Assembly: GCA_024636135.1 (NCBI GenBank)
Contig: JAGXHP010000163.1
Location: 1 to 18,855 of the forward strand
Reading direction: 5' to 3'
Origin: Chloroflexota bacterium
GTDB taxonomy: Bacteria > Chloroflexota > Limnocylindria > QHBO01
Length of the DNA stretch: 18,855 nucleotides
Position numbers and translations under genes: made by a program. Positions 7,004 to 14,168 of this stretch are shown here, in pieces (the stretch's first letter is position 1; every line of letters begins with the position of its first letter). Under the pieces are notes generated by a model, which saw nothing but the letters and a program-made list of their open reading frames with translations, ran no database searches and had not been told where the DNA came from.

Positions 7004-7674
7004 TCGACAAGTCACCCGGCGAGCGCGGCAGCAGCTGTTGCGACGCCGACCCCCGCGTCGCACGGCGCTTCGACCGCGAGTGGTCCGACTGGGAGGATTC
7101 CGCGAGCTTCCCGGCCATCAACGACGTTTCGGCCGGCCTGCTCGACCTCGTGCGGGATGCGCCCCTCGTGCGGCCCACGGTCCTCGAGATCGGATCGGGA
7201 ACCGGGGGCGTCGGCGTTGCCCTGCTCGAGATGGGCGCGAGCGCAGTCCACGGAATCGATCTGTCGTCCGCGAGTGTCGATGTTGCGCGGCGGCGGGCCG
7301 CAGCCGCCGGTTTCGAAGCTCAGGCCTCGTTCGAGGTAGGGGAGGGAACGCAGGTCGGCGACCAGTCCGTCGACTGGGTGATCATGGATCGCGTGCTGTG
7401 CTGCGACCGTCGAGCGCAGGAGATGCTCGCAGCGGCGATGAAGGTCGCCGCGCGGCGGATCGCGCTGTCAGTCCCCGACTCGCGCGGCTGGCGCGGGCTC
7501 CTCAACCACCCGATGTGGGCGGCCGAGAACGTGTGGGATCGCTTTCGTGGCGGCTGTCGCGGGTATGTCCACGACCTCCGCCGCATCGAGCGCACGCTCG
7601 TTGGTGGTCGATTCCGGCAATCCGGCAGCGTTCATGTCGGGTTGTGGCACGTCGGGATCTACGACCGGGTCTGA
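7000..7674 (+). CDS. SAM-dependent methyltransferase, probable CTG start
   Basis: 224 residues, a class I methyltransferase. Motif I VLEIGSGTGGVGVALLEMG lies at about 64-82, the acidic residue after strand 2 is in GIDLSS, and motif II is DWVIMDRVLCC near 127-137. The N-terminal SSCCDADPRVARRFDREWSDW and the C-terminal FRGGCRGYVHD recur in uncharacterised stand-alone methyltransferases; the substrate is unknown. There is no ATG, GTG or TTG in frame between the overlapping upstream gene and residue 50. The only start that keeps the conserved N-terminus without a long overlap is CTG 7000, which forms a CTGA overlap with the DUF6220 stop and is preceded by GGGGGTGAG. A start further upstream inside the DUF6220 gene is the alternative. 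Confidence 0.85.
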   Translation: MIDKSPGERGSSCCDADPRVARRFDREWSDWEDSASFPAINDVSAGLLDLVRDAPLVRPTVLEIGSGTGGVGVALLEMGASAVHGIDLSSASVDVARRRAAAAGFEAQASFEVGEGTQVGDQSVDWVIMDRVLCCDRRAQEMLAAAMKVAARRIALSVPDSRGWRGLLNHPMWAAENVWDRFRGGCRGYVHDLRRIERTLVGGRFRQSGSVHVGLWHVGIYDRV

Positions 7675-7696
7675 CATCGGACCCCCGCACTGGCCG

Positions 7697-7702
7697 TATC
7701 CT
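7697..7702 (+). promoter_or_regulatory. -10 box for the PAC2 gene, leaderless
   Basis: TATCCT ends 6 nt before ATG 7709, with TGATCG between. The junction TATCCTTGATCGATG matches those at 1538 and 3324 in layout. A CTGACA at 7671-7676 is 20 bp upstream, too far for a standard -35. Confidence 0.6.
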
Positions 7703-7708
7703 TGATCG

Positions 7709-8590
7709 ATGTCACTCTATCGGCTCGAGGACGATCCGCAGCTCGTGGCGCCGATCCTGGTCGCCGCCCTCGAGGGCTGGGTCGATGCCGGAGGGGCAGG
7801 AACCACGGCCGCGCAGCAGCTGGCAGCCGATGGCACCACGGTCGCCACCTTCGATGCCGACGCGATCTACGACTTTCGCTCCCGCCGCCCGGTGCTCGAC
7901 ATCGTGGATGGGCGGCTCACCAGCCTGGCCTGGGCCGAGCTGCGCCTGACGGCGGCGAAGGTCGCCGATCGTGACCTGCTCGTCCTCAGCGGGCCAGAAC
8001 CCGACTACCGCTGGCGCGAGCTGGCCTCCGACGTGGTCGAGGTCGCGAAACGCCTTGGGGTGACGAGCTGGGTGAGCCTGGGCGCGATCCCGGCGGCGGT
8101 CCCGCACACGCGGCCCGTCCCGATCCTGGCGACGGCATCCGCCCCCGGCCTCCTGCCCGATGGAATCCGACAGGGTCCCGATGGCCTGCTGCGCGTCCCC
8201 GCGGCGCTGCTTTCCGTGCTCGAGCTGTCGGCAGCCGCCTCCGGCATCCCGGCCGTCGGGCTATTCGCCCAGGTGCCGCACTACGTGAACGCCACCTATC
8301 CGACAGCATCGATTGCCCTGTTGAGCGCCCTGGGCTCCTACCTCGGCATGGAGGTCCCGATCGGCTCGCTAGCCACCCGGGCGCTCGAGCGCCGCACCAT
8401 GCTCGACGCTGCAGCAGCCTCGGATGAGGACACGCGGGCCCACGTCGAGCGCCTCGAGCTCATGGCCGATGAGTCACGCCTGCCGGAGGGTGATGAGCTC
8501 ATCGCCGATATCGAGCGGTTCCTCCGCGAAGGCGGCGGAGAAGGGTCAGAGGGTGGCGGCGACCCTGACGGAGGCCCGCGCCTCCACTGA
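7709..8590 (+). CDS. PAC2 family protein
   Basis: 293 residues matching the PAC2 family (proteasome assembly chaperone 2-like; in bacteria an ATP-grasp-neighbour and proteasome-era family of unknown role). Recognisable stretches are LVAALEGWVDAGGAGTTAAQ at about 17-36, YDFRSRRPVLDIVDGR near 54-69, LVLSGPEPDYRW near 91-102, GVTSWVSLGAIPAAVPHTRPVP near 116-137, and VPHYVNATYPTASIALL near 190-206. The C-terminus is a helical, Glu-rich arm followed by a Gly-rich tail. Bacterial members are typical of Actinobacteria and Chloroflexota, and no proteasome or Pup gene is visible here. The start is fixed by TATCCT 6 nt upstream. It converges with the cyclase gene, the two stops sharing one hairpin. Confidence 0.9.
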   Translation: MSLYRLEDDPQLVAPILVAALEGWVDAGGAGTTAAQQLAADGTTVATFDADAIYDFRSRRPVLDIVDGRLTSLAWAELRLTAAKVADRDLLVLSGPEPDYRWRELASDVVEVAKRLGVTSWVSLGAIPAAVPHTRPVPILATASAPGLLPDGIRQGPDGLLRVPAALLSVLELSAAASGIPAVGLFAQVPHYVNATYPTASIALLSALGSYLGMEVPIGSLATRALERRTMLDAAAASDEDTRAHVERLELMADESRLPEGDELIADIERFLREGGGEGSEGGGDPDGGPRLH

Positions 8591-8604
8591 GCGCCGCCGC
8601 TCAG
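8587..8604. terminator. Perfect hairpin containing both convergent stop codons
   Basis: CTGAGCG (8587-8593), loop CCGC, CGCTCAG (8598-8604) form a perfect 7-bp stem. TGA of the PAC2 gene (8588-8590) and TGA of the cyclase gene (8603-8601, minus strand) occupy mirrored stem positions. No T-tract follows on either side. A bidirectional end signal is the likely role. Confidence 0.55.
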
Positions 8605-11600
8605 GGCGTTGCCTGGGAAGCCTCCGCGTCCTGCTCGACGCGCGACCCGCCTGCGGTTGCGGCGCCGTTACGGTCGGCGGCGAGGGCGGCGTCAAGCTTC
8701 TCCAGCAGGGCTGTGGCCTGGAGCCGCGAGAAGATCTCGCGAGCCTCGTCGGCTGCCCGGCGACGTTCGTCGCGGTCCATTGCCCCGGTCATGACGATGT
8801 CGAGGTTCGTCAGTCCCAGGGTCAGGGCGACGCCCATGGCGCGCATCAGGCGCTGGGCATCCGCGAAGTGCGTCCGCGCTTCCGCGTGGCGTCCCTCGAG
8901 CGCCGCGATCCCTCCATCCATTGCGGCCAGCCAGGCCGTCGTCCGTCGTCCGCGTGGAAGCTCGGTCGCATGGCCCCGCATGCGCCGAGCGGTGACGATG
9001 TCTCGACTCCAGATCGCACTTCGGTGGGCCCACCCGGCCGATTCCAGGGCCGCATTGCCCAACTCGAGGAGGTCGTCGACCACCGGGATCGCGGCCTCCG
9101 GCTGATCGCTGAGCATGAGGTCGATGACATGCGCCGTCGCCCCGATCACCCGAAACTGCGCGTCGTCGAATGAACGGCTCTTCTCGTACAGATCATGAGC
9201 CACCGCGCTGACGTCCTCTCCTCGGAATCCATCGATGACCGCCGCGAACTGCCCAAACCAGAGCTGCTCGGCCGGCTCGACGAACAGGAACTCGTGCTCC
9301 TTCATCTTGTCGACGGCCCAGTCCCATTCGCCGATCTCGATGGCGGCGTCGACGGCATTGCCCATCATGTAGCGGATGTTCTGAATGACGCCATCTCGGA
9401 GGGACTCCTCGAGCATCTCGCGGGAGACCTCGAACGCCGCCACGGGATCGTCCGGCTGAAGCACGTACGCCAGGTTCACCGCCGCCCGGTTGGCGGCGTC
9501 CGCCATGGAACGCCGACGCGCGATGTCGATTGCACCGGTAAGCGCCACAACTGCCTCCGTGGTGCGGCCGAGGATGGCCTGGCAGACAGCGCGCGTGATG
9601 ACTACATCCAGGACGATAGCCTCGTCCTCGGCCTTCGCGGCGAGGGGCAGCGCCAAGTCCGCTAGCTCGAGCCCGCGCCGCTCGTTCTGTCGACGCATCT
9701 CTGCCTTTGCCAGCACCGCGGTGATTTCGAGGTACCCACCGTCGGCCGGCGTCAGTCCCGGTTCCGCCAGCGCGGCCTCGAGGACCCGCATGGCCCGATC
9801 CTGCTGCCCCTCGAGCAGGATGTTGCCGAGCGCGGCCGCTGCCAGCCGGCGCACCCGGTGCTCACCGAGCTGAGCGGCGAGCTCCATCGCGCGCTCGCCG
9901 TGCGCGATGGCCACGTCGAACATGCCGCTGTTGGCTGCGGCCTGCCCGGCCGTCATTCGGAGCTCCAGCTCATCCGCCGGGTCGCTGGACACGAGCAGTG
10001 CGCTCTCGAGGTAGCTGTGCGCGCGGCGGAACGATCCGAGGTCGCCGGCTCGCTGCGCGGCGCCACGGAGCGCCACCTTCGCCTGGGCGGCCACGGCCAC
10101 CCCTTCGGCGCCGTCGGGGTGGGCGTGGTAGGCGTCGACGTAGTGCTGAGCCAGAACACCGGCAAGCTCATCGTCACCGAGGGCCTCGTAGTGGCGTGCC
10201 GCGGCAAGGTGCCGCGCTCGACGGTCGTCGCGTGACAGCGTGCCGTAGGCGACCTCACGCAAGAGCCCCTGGACGAATCGGTAGGAGCCTCGCTCCGGGC
10301 TCCGTGGATCGTCATCGATCGTCAGCACCTCTCGCTGGACGAGATGCTGGAGCATCGGCTCGATCGTGTCCGGCTCGGCCCTGGCCACCGCCTGCAGCGC
10401 GGCAAGCCCGAATGACAGGCCCAGCACCGATCCATCCTGGACCAGGGTCCGCTCGGCGGGCGGCAGTGCGTCAATCCTCGCGGCGATGAGGCCGTGCAGC
10501 GACTCGGGGACCGCGAGCTCGGTCAGGTCGCCGGTCGGCCGGAAACCGTCATCGTCGCGCTCGATCCGGCCATCGTTGAGGAGTGTGCGCACGGTCTCGA
10601 CGGCATAGAGCGGGATGCCCTCGGCTCGCTCGACGATCTGGGCGACGACGGCCTCGGGCAGGCCCGGCACGAGCCCACCGAGCATGGCTCGCACGTCGTC
10701 CTCGGCCAGTGGGGAGAGGCTCAGGGACGTGAAGCTGCGCTGGCCCGCGCCCCACGTCGGTCGCCGGTCCAAGAGCTCGGACCGTGACAGCGTGATCAGG
10801 TAGATCGATCGGCCACGGGACCAGCTGACCATCTCCTCGATGAAGTCGAGGAGCCCATCGTCCGCCCATTGCAGGTCTTCGAACACCATGATCACGGGCG
10901 CGTGCTCGGCGATTCGCTCAAAGAAGGTTCGCCATGCGGCGAACAACGCCCCGCGCTCCCGCGTCGACCCGTCGCCAATCCCGAGCAGATGAAGCAAGGG
11001 ATCGCTGAGGCCCCGCTGTTCCTCGGCGTCGGTGACGAACTCCTCGAGCGTCGCGGCGAGTCGCGTGCGCGTCGTCTCCTCGTCGTCCGTCTCGCTGGTG
11101 CCGATCCGCATCCGGACCATCTCGCCGAGCGCCCAGAAGCTGATCCCATCGCCGTAGGCCGGAGAGCGTCCCTGGTGCCAGTACACGATCTCCCGCACGC
11201 CGTCGATGTACTTGAGGAACTCCCATGCCAGCCGGCTCTTGCCGATTCCCGCCTGGCCGATGACCGACACCAGGCGTGGTCCCTGGTCACGGGCCGTGGC
11301 GTGATAGAAGTCCTTGATCAGCCGCAGCTCGGAATCGCGGCCGACGAACGGGGCTTCCAGCTGGTCGCGGCCAACGCCACCAACCTGCGCGACCACCCGG
11401 ACCGCCCGAAACGCCGGAATCGGGAGGGCCTTGCCCTTCAGCGTCTGATCGCCCGCATCGGCAAATGCGATCGCGGTGCCGGCCGCTCGACGTGTGCCCT
11501 CACCGACCAGCACCGTGCCCGGGTGGGCGACGGACTGCAGCCTGCTCGCCGTGTTGACGAGATCGCCGGCCACCATGCCCATGCCCGCGGCGCCGATGGT

Positions 11601-12125
11601 GACGACGGCCTCGCCGGTGTGGACAGCCGCGCGCAGTGCGAGCTCGGCCACCTGGCGCTCCGTTCCCAACTGCCGCACGCCGTCGACGAGATCGAGTGCC
11701 GCTCGCACGGCGCGCTCCGCGTCGTCCTCCCGCGCCACCGGCGTGCCCCACACGGCCATGACGGCATCCCCGATGAATTTCTCCACGGTCCCGCCGTAGC
11801 GATTGATCACGTCGCGGCAGGTTTCGAAGTAGCGGTCGAGCAGGGCCCGCACGTCCTCCGCGTCGCGTTCTTCCGAGATGCTGGTAAAGCCGACGAGATC
11901 CGCGAACAGCACGCTGACGAGGCGACGCTCGGTTGCGGGCGAGCTGACCGGGACAGAAGCGGTCGGCTCAGACGTCGCCAACGTTCCGCCACACTCTCCA
12001 CAGAACTTCGCGCCCGGAGTGTTTGCGGAGCCACACGTCGGGCACGTGACGGCAAGGCGCTGTCCGCAGTTCAGGCAGAATTTGCGATCAGATGCGTTTT
12101 CGGCTCCGCAGCTGGTGCAGCTCAC
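8601..12125 (-). CDS. Zinc-ribbon / class III adenylate cyclase / AAA ATPase / TPR regulator
   Basis: 1174 residues, a multidomain signalling protein. Two zinc ribbons come first (C3, C6, C17, C20; C28, C31, C42, C45). The class III nucleotide cyclase domain spans about 68-243 and keeps its key residues: metal aspartates D76 (FADLVGFT) and D120 (KFIGD), substrate lysine K116, D188, N191 and R195 (GDLVNTASR). It should therefore be active and prefer ATP. A STAND-like ATPase follows, with Walker A GQAGIGKS at 290-297 and Walker B VIMVFED at 411-417. The rest, about 540-1150, is TPR-like helical repeats. In family members the TPR/ATPase part is thought to sense a partner and control cAMP output. 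The start is GTG 12125; a TGCTACCTT extended -10 box lies 26 nt upstream. It is monocistronic. Confidence 0.93.
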   Translation of the reverse strand: MSCTSCGAENASDRKFCLNCGQRLAVTCPTCGSANTPGAKFCGECGGTLATSEPTASVPVSSPATERRLVSVLFADLVGFTSISEERDAEDVRALLDRYFETCRDVINRYGGTVEKFIGDAVMAVWGTPVAREDDAERAVRAALDLVDGVRQLGTERQVAELALRAAVHTGEAVVTIGAAGMGMVAGDLVNTASRLQSVAHPGTVLVGEGTRRAAGTAIAFADAGDQTLKGKALPIPAFRAVRVVAQVGGVGRDQLEAPFVGRDSELRLIKDFYHATARDQGPRLVSVIGQAGIGKSRLAWEFLKYIDGVREIVYWHQGRSPAYGDGISFWALGEMVRMRIGTSETDDEETTRTRLAATLEEFVTDAEEQRGLSDPLLHLLGIGDGSTRERGALFAAWRTFFERIAEHAPVIMVFEDLQWADDGLLDFIEEMVSWSRGRSIYLITLSRSELLDRRPTWGAGQRSFTSLSLSPLAEDDVRAMLGGLVPGLPEAVVAQIVERAEGIPLYAVETVRTLLNDGRIERDDDGFRPTGDLTELAVPESLHGLIAARIDALPPAERTLVQDGSVLGLSFGLAALQAVARAEPDTIEPMLQHLVQREVLTIDDDPRSPERGSYRFVQGLLREVAYGTLSRDDRRARHLAAARHYEALGDDELAGVLAQHYVDAYHAHPDGAEGVAVAAQAKVALRGAAQRAGDLGSFRRAHSYLESALLVSSDPADELELRMTAGQAAANSGMFDVAIAHGERAMELAAQLGEHRVRRLAAAALGNILLEGQQDRAMRVLEAALAEPGLTPADGGYLEITAVLAKAEMRRQNERRGLELADLALPLAAKAEDEAIVLDVVITRAVCQAILGRTTEAVVALTGAIDIARRRSMADAANRAAVNLAYVLQPDDPVAAFEVSREMLEESLRDGVIQNIRYMMGNAVDAAIEIGEWDWAVDKMKEHEFLFVEPAEQLWFGQFAAVIDGFRGEDVSAVAHDLYEKSRSFDDAQFRVIGATAHVIDLMLSDQPEAAIPVVDDLLELGNAALESAGWAHRSAIWSRDIVTARRMRGHATELPRGRRTTAWLAAMDGGIAALEGRHAEARTHFADAQRLMRAMGVALTLGLTNLDIVMTGAMDRDERRRAADEAREIFSRLQATALLEKLDAALAADRNGAATAGGSRVEQDAEASQATP

Positions 12126-12151
12126 GGGCGGCGTCTCCGGGCGGATGGCTC

Positions 12152-12160
12152 AAGGTAGCA
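12152..12160 (-). promoter_or_regulatory. Extended -10 promoter for the cyclase/ATPase gene
   Basis: TGCTACCTT on the minus strand (TGn plus TACCTT) ends 26 nt before GTG 12125. This leaves a leader of about 20 nt with a GGAG about 10 nt before the start. Confidence 0.4.
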
Positions 12161-12227
12161 CCACGATGGCCCCCGAGGGAAAGATGCCCAACGACCTGGG
12201 AGTCCTACCCTATATTGGAGCCAGAAT

Positions 12228-12239
12228 GGGCGTTAGCCC
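12228..12239 (-). terminator. Weak hairpin at the end of the Cys-rich protein gene
   Basis: GGGC-TAAC-GCCC on the minus strand carries the TAA stop (12235-12233) in its loop and is followed by ATTCT. It is only 4 bp, so a terminator role is tentative. Confidence 0.25.
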
Positions 12240-12574
12240 TTCTTCTTCTTGCCCCCGGCGGAGACGGGCGCGGGGTTGTCGAGGATCTCGTCGATGGCGC
12301 GACGTGCCTGGAATGCGCTGCGGTACGAGTTCTGGGAGCGCGGCGCATCGGCATCGGCCTGGATGTACCAGCTTCGCTCTCCGTGAACGTACGAGATCTC
12401 GTAGCCACGGTGCTCCTCCGTCGGGCGGGGAGCGTCGTTGGCAAGCATGATCGTGGCTTCGCGGGCGGTCTTCGGATTACACGTCGCGCATCGCGACTCG
12501 AGCAGTCCGTGTGCGCATCGGCGGCAGGAGGCGCAGATCTGCTCTTCGAATCCGTGGATGCATCGGTCGGTCAT
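12233..12574 (-). CDS. Small Cys-rich putative zinc-binding protein
   Basis: 113 residues, function unknown. The N-terminus carries the same motif twice: C-x-H-G-x5-C-x2-C at residues 5-16 (CIHGFEEQICASC) and again at 20-32 (CAHGLLESRCATC). This gives eight potential zinc ligands in two CHCC sites. A predicted alpha/beta segment follows (YEISYVHGERSWYIQADAD ... AFQARRAIDEI), then a Lys-rich tail GGKKKKG. It may bind nucleic acid or protein; this is inference. The frame has no closer competing start; AAAGGCGG is about 4 nt upstream. A TACGCT -10 at 12600-12605 would give a leader of about 20 nt. It is divergent from the RNA helicase gene, with shared palindromes between. Confidence 0.78.
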   Translation of the reverse strand: MTDRCIHGFEEQICASCRRCAHGLLESRCATCNPKTAREATIMLANDAPRPTEEHRGYEISYVHGERSWYIQADADAPRSQNSYRSAFQARRAIDEILDNPAPVSAGGKKKKG

Positions 12575-12599
12575 GGCCGCCTTTCAGGGTGGGGTTACT

Positions 12600-12605
12600 A
12601 GCGTA
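12600..12605 (-). promoter_or_regulatory. -10 box for the Cys-rich protein gene
   Basis: TACGCT on the minus strand is 25 nt upstream of ATG 12574. It abuts the ACACC-GAACT-GGTGT inverted repeat. Confidence 0.35.
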
Positions 12606-12639
12606 CACCGAACTGGTGTGCTACATTTGGCACACGTGT
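12605..12639. promoter_or_regulatory. Overlapping ACAC/GTGT palindromes between divergent promoters: candidate operator
   Basis: Three inverted repeats overlap: ACACC-N5-GGTGT (12605-12619), GTGTGC-N8-GCACAC (12616-12635) and ACACGTGT (12632-12639). They lie between and over the two divergent -10 boxes. A dimeric repressor or activator bound here could control both genes. No known binding consensus is matched exactly. Confidence 0.45.
12619..12627 (+). promoter_or_regulatory. Extended -10 promoter for the DEAD-box helicase gene
   Basis: TGCTACATT combines TGn with TACATT. It lies within the loop of the GTGTGC/GCACAC repeat. Transcription from about 12634 would give a leader of about 130 nt before the TTG start at 12766. 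Confidence 0.5.
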
Positions 12640-12765
12640 TCGATTGGCGCACCGGTCTGCGCCGCGGCTTCATCTCCGTCCCGACCTCGATTACCACCAT
12701 TTCGCCCTGACCGGGCCCCGCGCGACGTATCGCAGCGGGAGGGCCACGTCAGGAGCAACCTTCCC

Positions 12766-14061
12766 TTGTCCTTTTCTGCCCTCGGGCTTCAGCCCGACCT
12801 GCTCCGCGCCGTCGCGCGCCAGGGATACACCGAACCCACCCCCGTCCAGCGCGAGGCGATTCCGCTCGTCCTCGGCGGCCGCGATCTCATGGCCGGCGCC
12901 CAGACCGGCACCGGCAAGACGGCCGCCTTCGTGCTGCCGCTGCTCCAGATCCTGGCGGCACGCCCGAGCCATGACCGACGCGTCCGCGCCCTGGTCCTGG
13001 CTCCCACGCGGGAGCTCGCGATCCAGGTCGAGGAGTCGGTTCGCACCTACTCCGGTGGCCGCGCGCGTTCCACTGCCATCTACGGTGGCGTCGGCTTTGG
13101 CGGCCAGGTTGGCGCGCTGCGGCGCGGCGCCGAGATCGTCGTCGCCACTCCGGGACGCCTGCTCGACCATGCGCGCCAGGGCACCATCGACCTGCGCGCC
13201 GTCGAGATCCTCGTCCTGGACGAGGCGGATCGCATGCTCGACATGGGCTTCATCCGCGACATCCGGCAGGTCCTCGCGCTGTTGCCGGATCGACGTCAGA
13301 ACCTGCTGTTCAGCGCCACCTTCTCGCGCGAGATCCGCTCCCTGGCCGAGGGGCTTCTCGACAGGCCCGCCTCCGTGCAGGTCACGCCCGAGAACACCGC
13401 CGTCGACCTCGTTGAGCAGATCGTCCATCCGGTCGACCGCGAGCGGAAGCGCGAGCTGCTCACGCACCTGGTTCGGACCCGTCAGATCGACCAGGCACTC
13501 GTCTTCACCCGCACCAAGCACGGGGCGAACCGACTCGCCGAGCAGCTCACCAACGATGGCATCGCCGCCGCGGCGATCCACGGCAACAAGTCGCAGTCCC
13601 AGCGCGTTCGTGCGCTCGCGGACTTCAAGTCCGGTCGGATCCTCCTGCTCGTGGCCACCGAAGTCGCGGCTCGCGGCCTCGACATCGAGGCCCTGCCCCA
13701 CGTGGTGAACTTCGAGCTGCCGATGGTTCCCTCCGACTACGTGCATCGCATCGGTCGCACCGGCCGCGCCGGGATCACGGGGACGGCGGTCTCGCTCGTC
13801 TGCGTCGACGAAGCGCCGCTAATGCGTGAGATCCAGCGCCTGCTCGGCGCGCCGATCACCTCGCAGGTCGTTGCCGGATTCGAGCCGAACCGCGACATTC
13901 GCCCCGAGCCGATCCGTCTGCGAACGGGCCAGCACGGCGGCCCGCGCCGCAATGCGCCGGCTCATCGTTCAGGCCCCGGCGATCGCAACCGCCCGCGCTT
14001 CGGCAACAACACCAGCAGAAATCGACGGCCCCGGCGTGCGACGAACAGCTTCTCTCGCTAG
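12766..14061 (+). CDS. rhlE: DEAD-box ATP-dependent RNA helicase, RhlE-type
   Basis: 431 residues. It unwinds or remodels RNA, in ribosome assembly, RNA decay or cold adaptation as known for the family. All motifs are present: Q motif GYTEPTPVQ at 20-28, motif I AQTGTGKT at 45-52, Ia PTRELAIQ near 80, DEAD at 152-155, SAT at 183-185, motif V ARGLDIE near 302, and motif VI HRIGRTGRAG at 327-336. The tail after about 365 is Arg/Gly/Asn-rich and basic, a usual RNA-binding extension. TTG 12766 is chosen because the protein then opens MSFSALGLQPDLL, as in RhlE, with AGGAG at 12751-12755 ten nt upstream. The open frame reaches 12511, but that stretch covers the promoter. The leader of about 130 nt suggests post-transcriptional control. 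Confidence 0.93.
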   Translation: MSFSALGLQPDLLRAVARQGYTEPTPVQREAIPLVLGGRDLMAGAQTGTGKTAAFVLPLLQILAARPSHDRRVRALVLAPTRELAIQVEESVRTYSGGRARSTAIYGGVGFGGQVGALRRGAEIVVATPGRLLDHARQGTIDLRAVEILVLDEADRMLDMGFIRDIRQVLALLPDRRQNLLFSATFSREIRSLAEGLLDRPASVQVTPENTAVDLVEQIVHPVDRERKRELLTHLVRTRQIDQALVFTRTKHGANRLAEQLTNDGIAAAAIHGNKSQSQRVRALADFKSGRILLLVATEVAARGLDIEALPHVVNFELPMVPSDYVHRIGRTGRAGITGTAVSLVCVDEAPLMREIQRLLGAPITSQVVAGFEPNRDIRPEPIRLRTGQHGGPRRNAPAHRSGPGDRNRPRFGNNTSRNRRPRRATNSFSR

Positions 14062-14086
14062 GCCACGCTGGCCGCGCCGTCGATCA

Positions 14087-14134
14087 ATCGTCGGAACCGC
14101 GCCCCGGAAGTCATTCCGGCGCCTTTCCGACGAT
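14087..14134 (+). other. Nested hairpin downstream of the RNA helicase
   Basis: ATCGTCGGAA (14087-14096) pairs perfectly with TTCCGACGAT (14125-14134). Inside, CCGGAA-GTCA-TTCCGG (14104-14119) forms a second perfect stem. It starts 25 bp after the helicase stop and has no T-tract. Confidence 0.5.
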
Positions 14135-14145
14135 AATTCGGCAAG

Positions 14146-14168
14146 CCGGGTGCTCGAGGGGCACCCGG
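14146..14168 (+). other. Strong 8-bp hairpin
   Basis: CCGGGTGC (14146-14153) and GCACCCGG (14161-14168) are perfect complements around a 7-nt loop. It could end helicase transcription, although only CTTT follows, 6 nt on, so it is not a classical intrinsic terminator. Confidence 0.45.

Noticed and set aside
10869..12158. 429-codon plus-strand ORF opposite the cyclase
   Set aside because: It covers the ATPase and cyclase domains in antisense and has no recognisable domain.
12616..12635. CRP-type operator
   Set aside because: The arms GTGTGC/GCACAC are 8 bp apart and lack the TGTGA/TCACA core with 6-bp spacing.
14061..14073. GGCCA-CGC-TGGCC as terminator of the helicase gene
   Set aside because: It is a short 5-bp stem with a 3-nt loop overlapping the stop and not followed by T's; the hairpins further on are stronger.
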